Shown here: positions 15,072-15,140 of the stretch, piece by piece
Layout: every line of letters begins with the position of its first letter
How positions within the stretch are numbered: position 1 is the stretch's first letter
From: Bacteroidota bacterium
GTDB taxonomy: Bacteria; Bacteroidota; Bacteroidia; Chitinophagales; Chitinophagaceae
Length of the DNA stretch: 15,140 bases
Direction of reading: 5' to 3'
Assembly: GCA_023409675.1 (NCBI GenBank)
Contig: JAEYRC010000016.1
Coordinates: forward strand, 1-15,140
Notes under the pieces: generated by a model
Databases searched by the model: none
What the model was told of the DNA's origin: nothing
The model's input: the letters and a program-made list of their open reading frames with translations, nothing else
Position numbers and translations under genes: made by a program

Positions 15072-15130
15072 TACGTAAGAGTGTTTCAATTTAGCAGGAA
15101 CCCTGCTATGACGTGAACCAAAAGTGGTTC

Positions 15131-15140
15131 CGTCATTGCG
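15131..15140. repeat. Start of palindromic unit 5, cut by window end
   Basis: CGTCATTGCG follows the small spacer hairpin exactly as before units 2 and 3, 164 bases after the start of unit 4. Confidence 0.75.

Larger units (their letters stand above)
14591..15140. repeat. Tandem array of about 165-bp palindromic repeat units
   Basis: Units begin with CGTCATTGCG (CGTCATTTCG in the degenerate copy) at 14591, 14756, 14921, 14967 and 15131, and the array continues beyond the window. A full unit is a long imperfect palindrome of 104-105 bases plus a spacer of 59-61 bases. The spacer starts TACG(C/T)AAGAGTGTTTC and ends in a small hairpin, GAACCA-AAAG-TGGTTC, abutting the next palindrome. Copies differ at few positions, suggesting recent tandem duplication. 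Open frames across the array are by-products of the repeat. The arms resemble the widespread REP-like GTCATTGCGAG...GAAGCAATCC sequences (from recall). Confidence 0.92.

Noticed and set aside
14391..15089. Several open frames across the repeat array and its left flank, on both strands
   Set aside because: They repeat with the DNA unit and are translations of palindromic repeats; near-identical peptides appear on both strands.
14591..15140. CRISPR array
   Set aside because: The repeats are too long and strongly palindromic, the spacers are themselves conserved, and no cas gene is present.

Overview
The window looks like chromosomal DNA of a Bacteroidota bacterium, most likely Chitinophagaceae or a close relative (inference). 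The reasons are a DUF2461 protein, a signal peptide ending Ala-Phe-Ala|Gln, an almost complete lack of Shine-Dalgarno sequences, and several matches to the Bacteroidota -7 promoter element TAnnTTTG just before start codons. Base composition is moderate. Most genes are housekeeping or metabolic. I saw no tRNA, rRNA, CRISPR array, phage module, transposase or recognisable defence system.

Left part (1-2450): the 3' end of a DUF2461 gene, a 60-residue two-helix membrane protein, a protein resembling the STAS/SEC14 (SpoIIAA-like) fold, and an unrecognised helical protein. A bidirectional terminator near 2024-2056 separates these from a minus-strand sodium:solute symporter (2454-4310). The symporter's upstream region (4311-4630) holds a possible coding remnant and a short palindrome. 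Next is a secreted alpha/beta hydrolase (4631-5449).

Middle (5582-9758): a lipid-related block. A FabH-type ketoacyl-ACP synthase III is followed after 9 nt by a diacylglycerol-kinase-like lipid kinase. Tail to tail with the kinase, overlapping it by 35 nt, is a 743-residue protein with an N-terminal multi-pass membrane domain and a C-terminal patatin phospholipase domain. A shared role in acyl chain supply, lipid phosphorylation and acyl release is inferred from position and family.

Right part (9888-14081): heme A synthase (minus) diverges from RNase HII (plus), which is followed by a GNAT acetyltransferase. A YciO-like member of the Sua5/YrdC family (minus) diverges from an FIH/JMJD5-like cupin oxygenase (plus). 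Both divergent pairs have -7-like elements very close to the start codons.

Right end (14082-15140): no convincing protein gene. A promoter-like TTG-N20-TACTTTTA pair and a strong intrinsic terminator bracket about 390 nt that could be a structured RNA. After it comes a tandem array of about 165-bp units, each a long imperfect palindrome plus a small hairpin. The array runs off the window. The array, the possible RNA and the membrane patatin/lipid block deserve most attention; nothing here is clearly a new multi-gene system.
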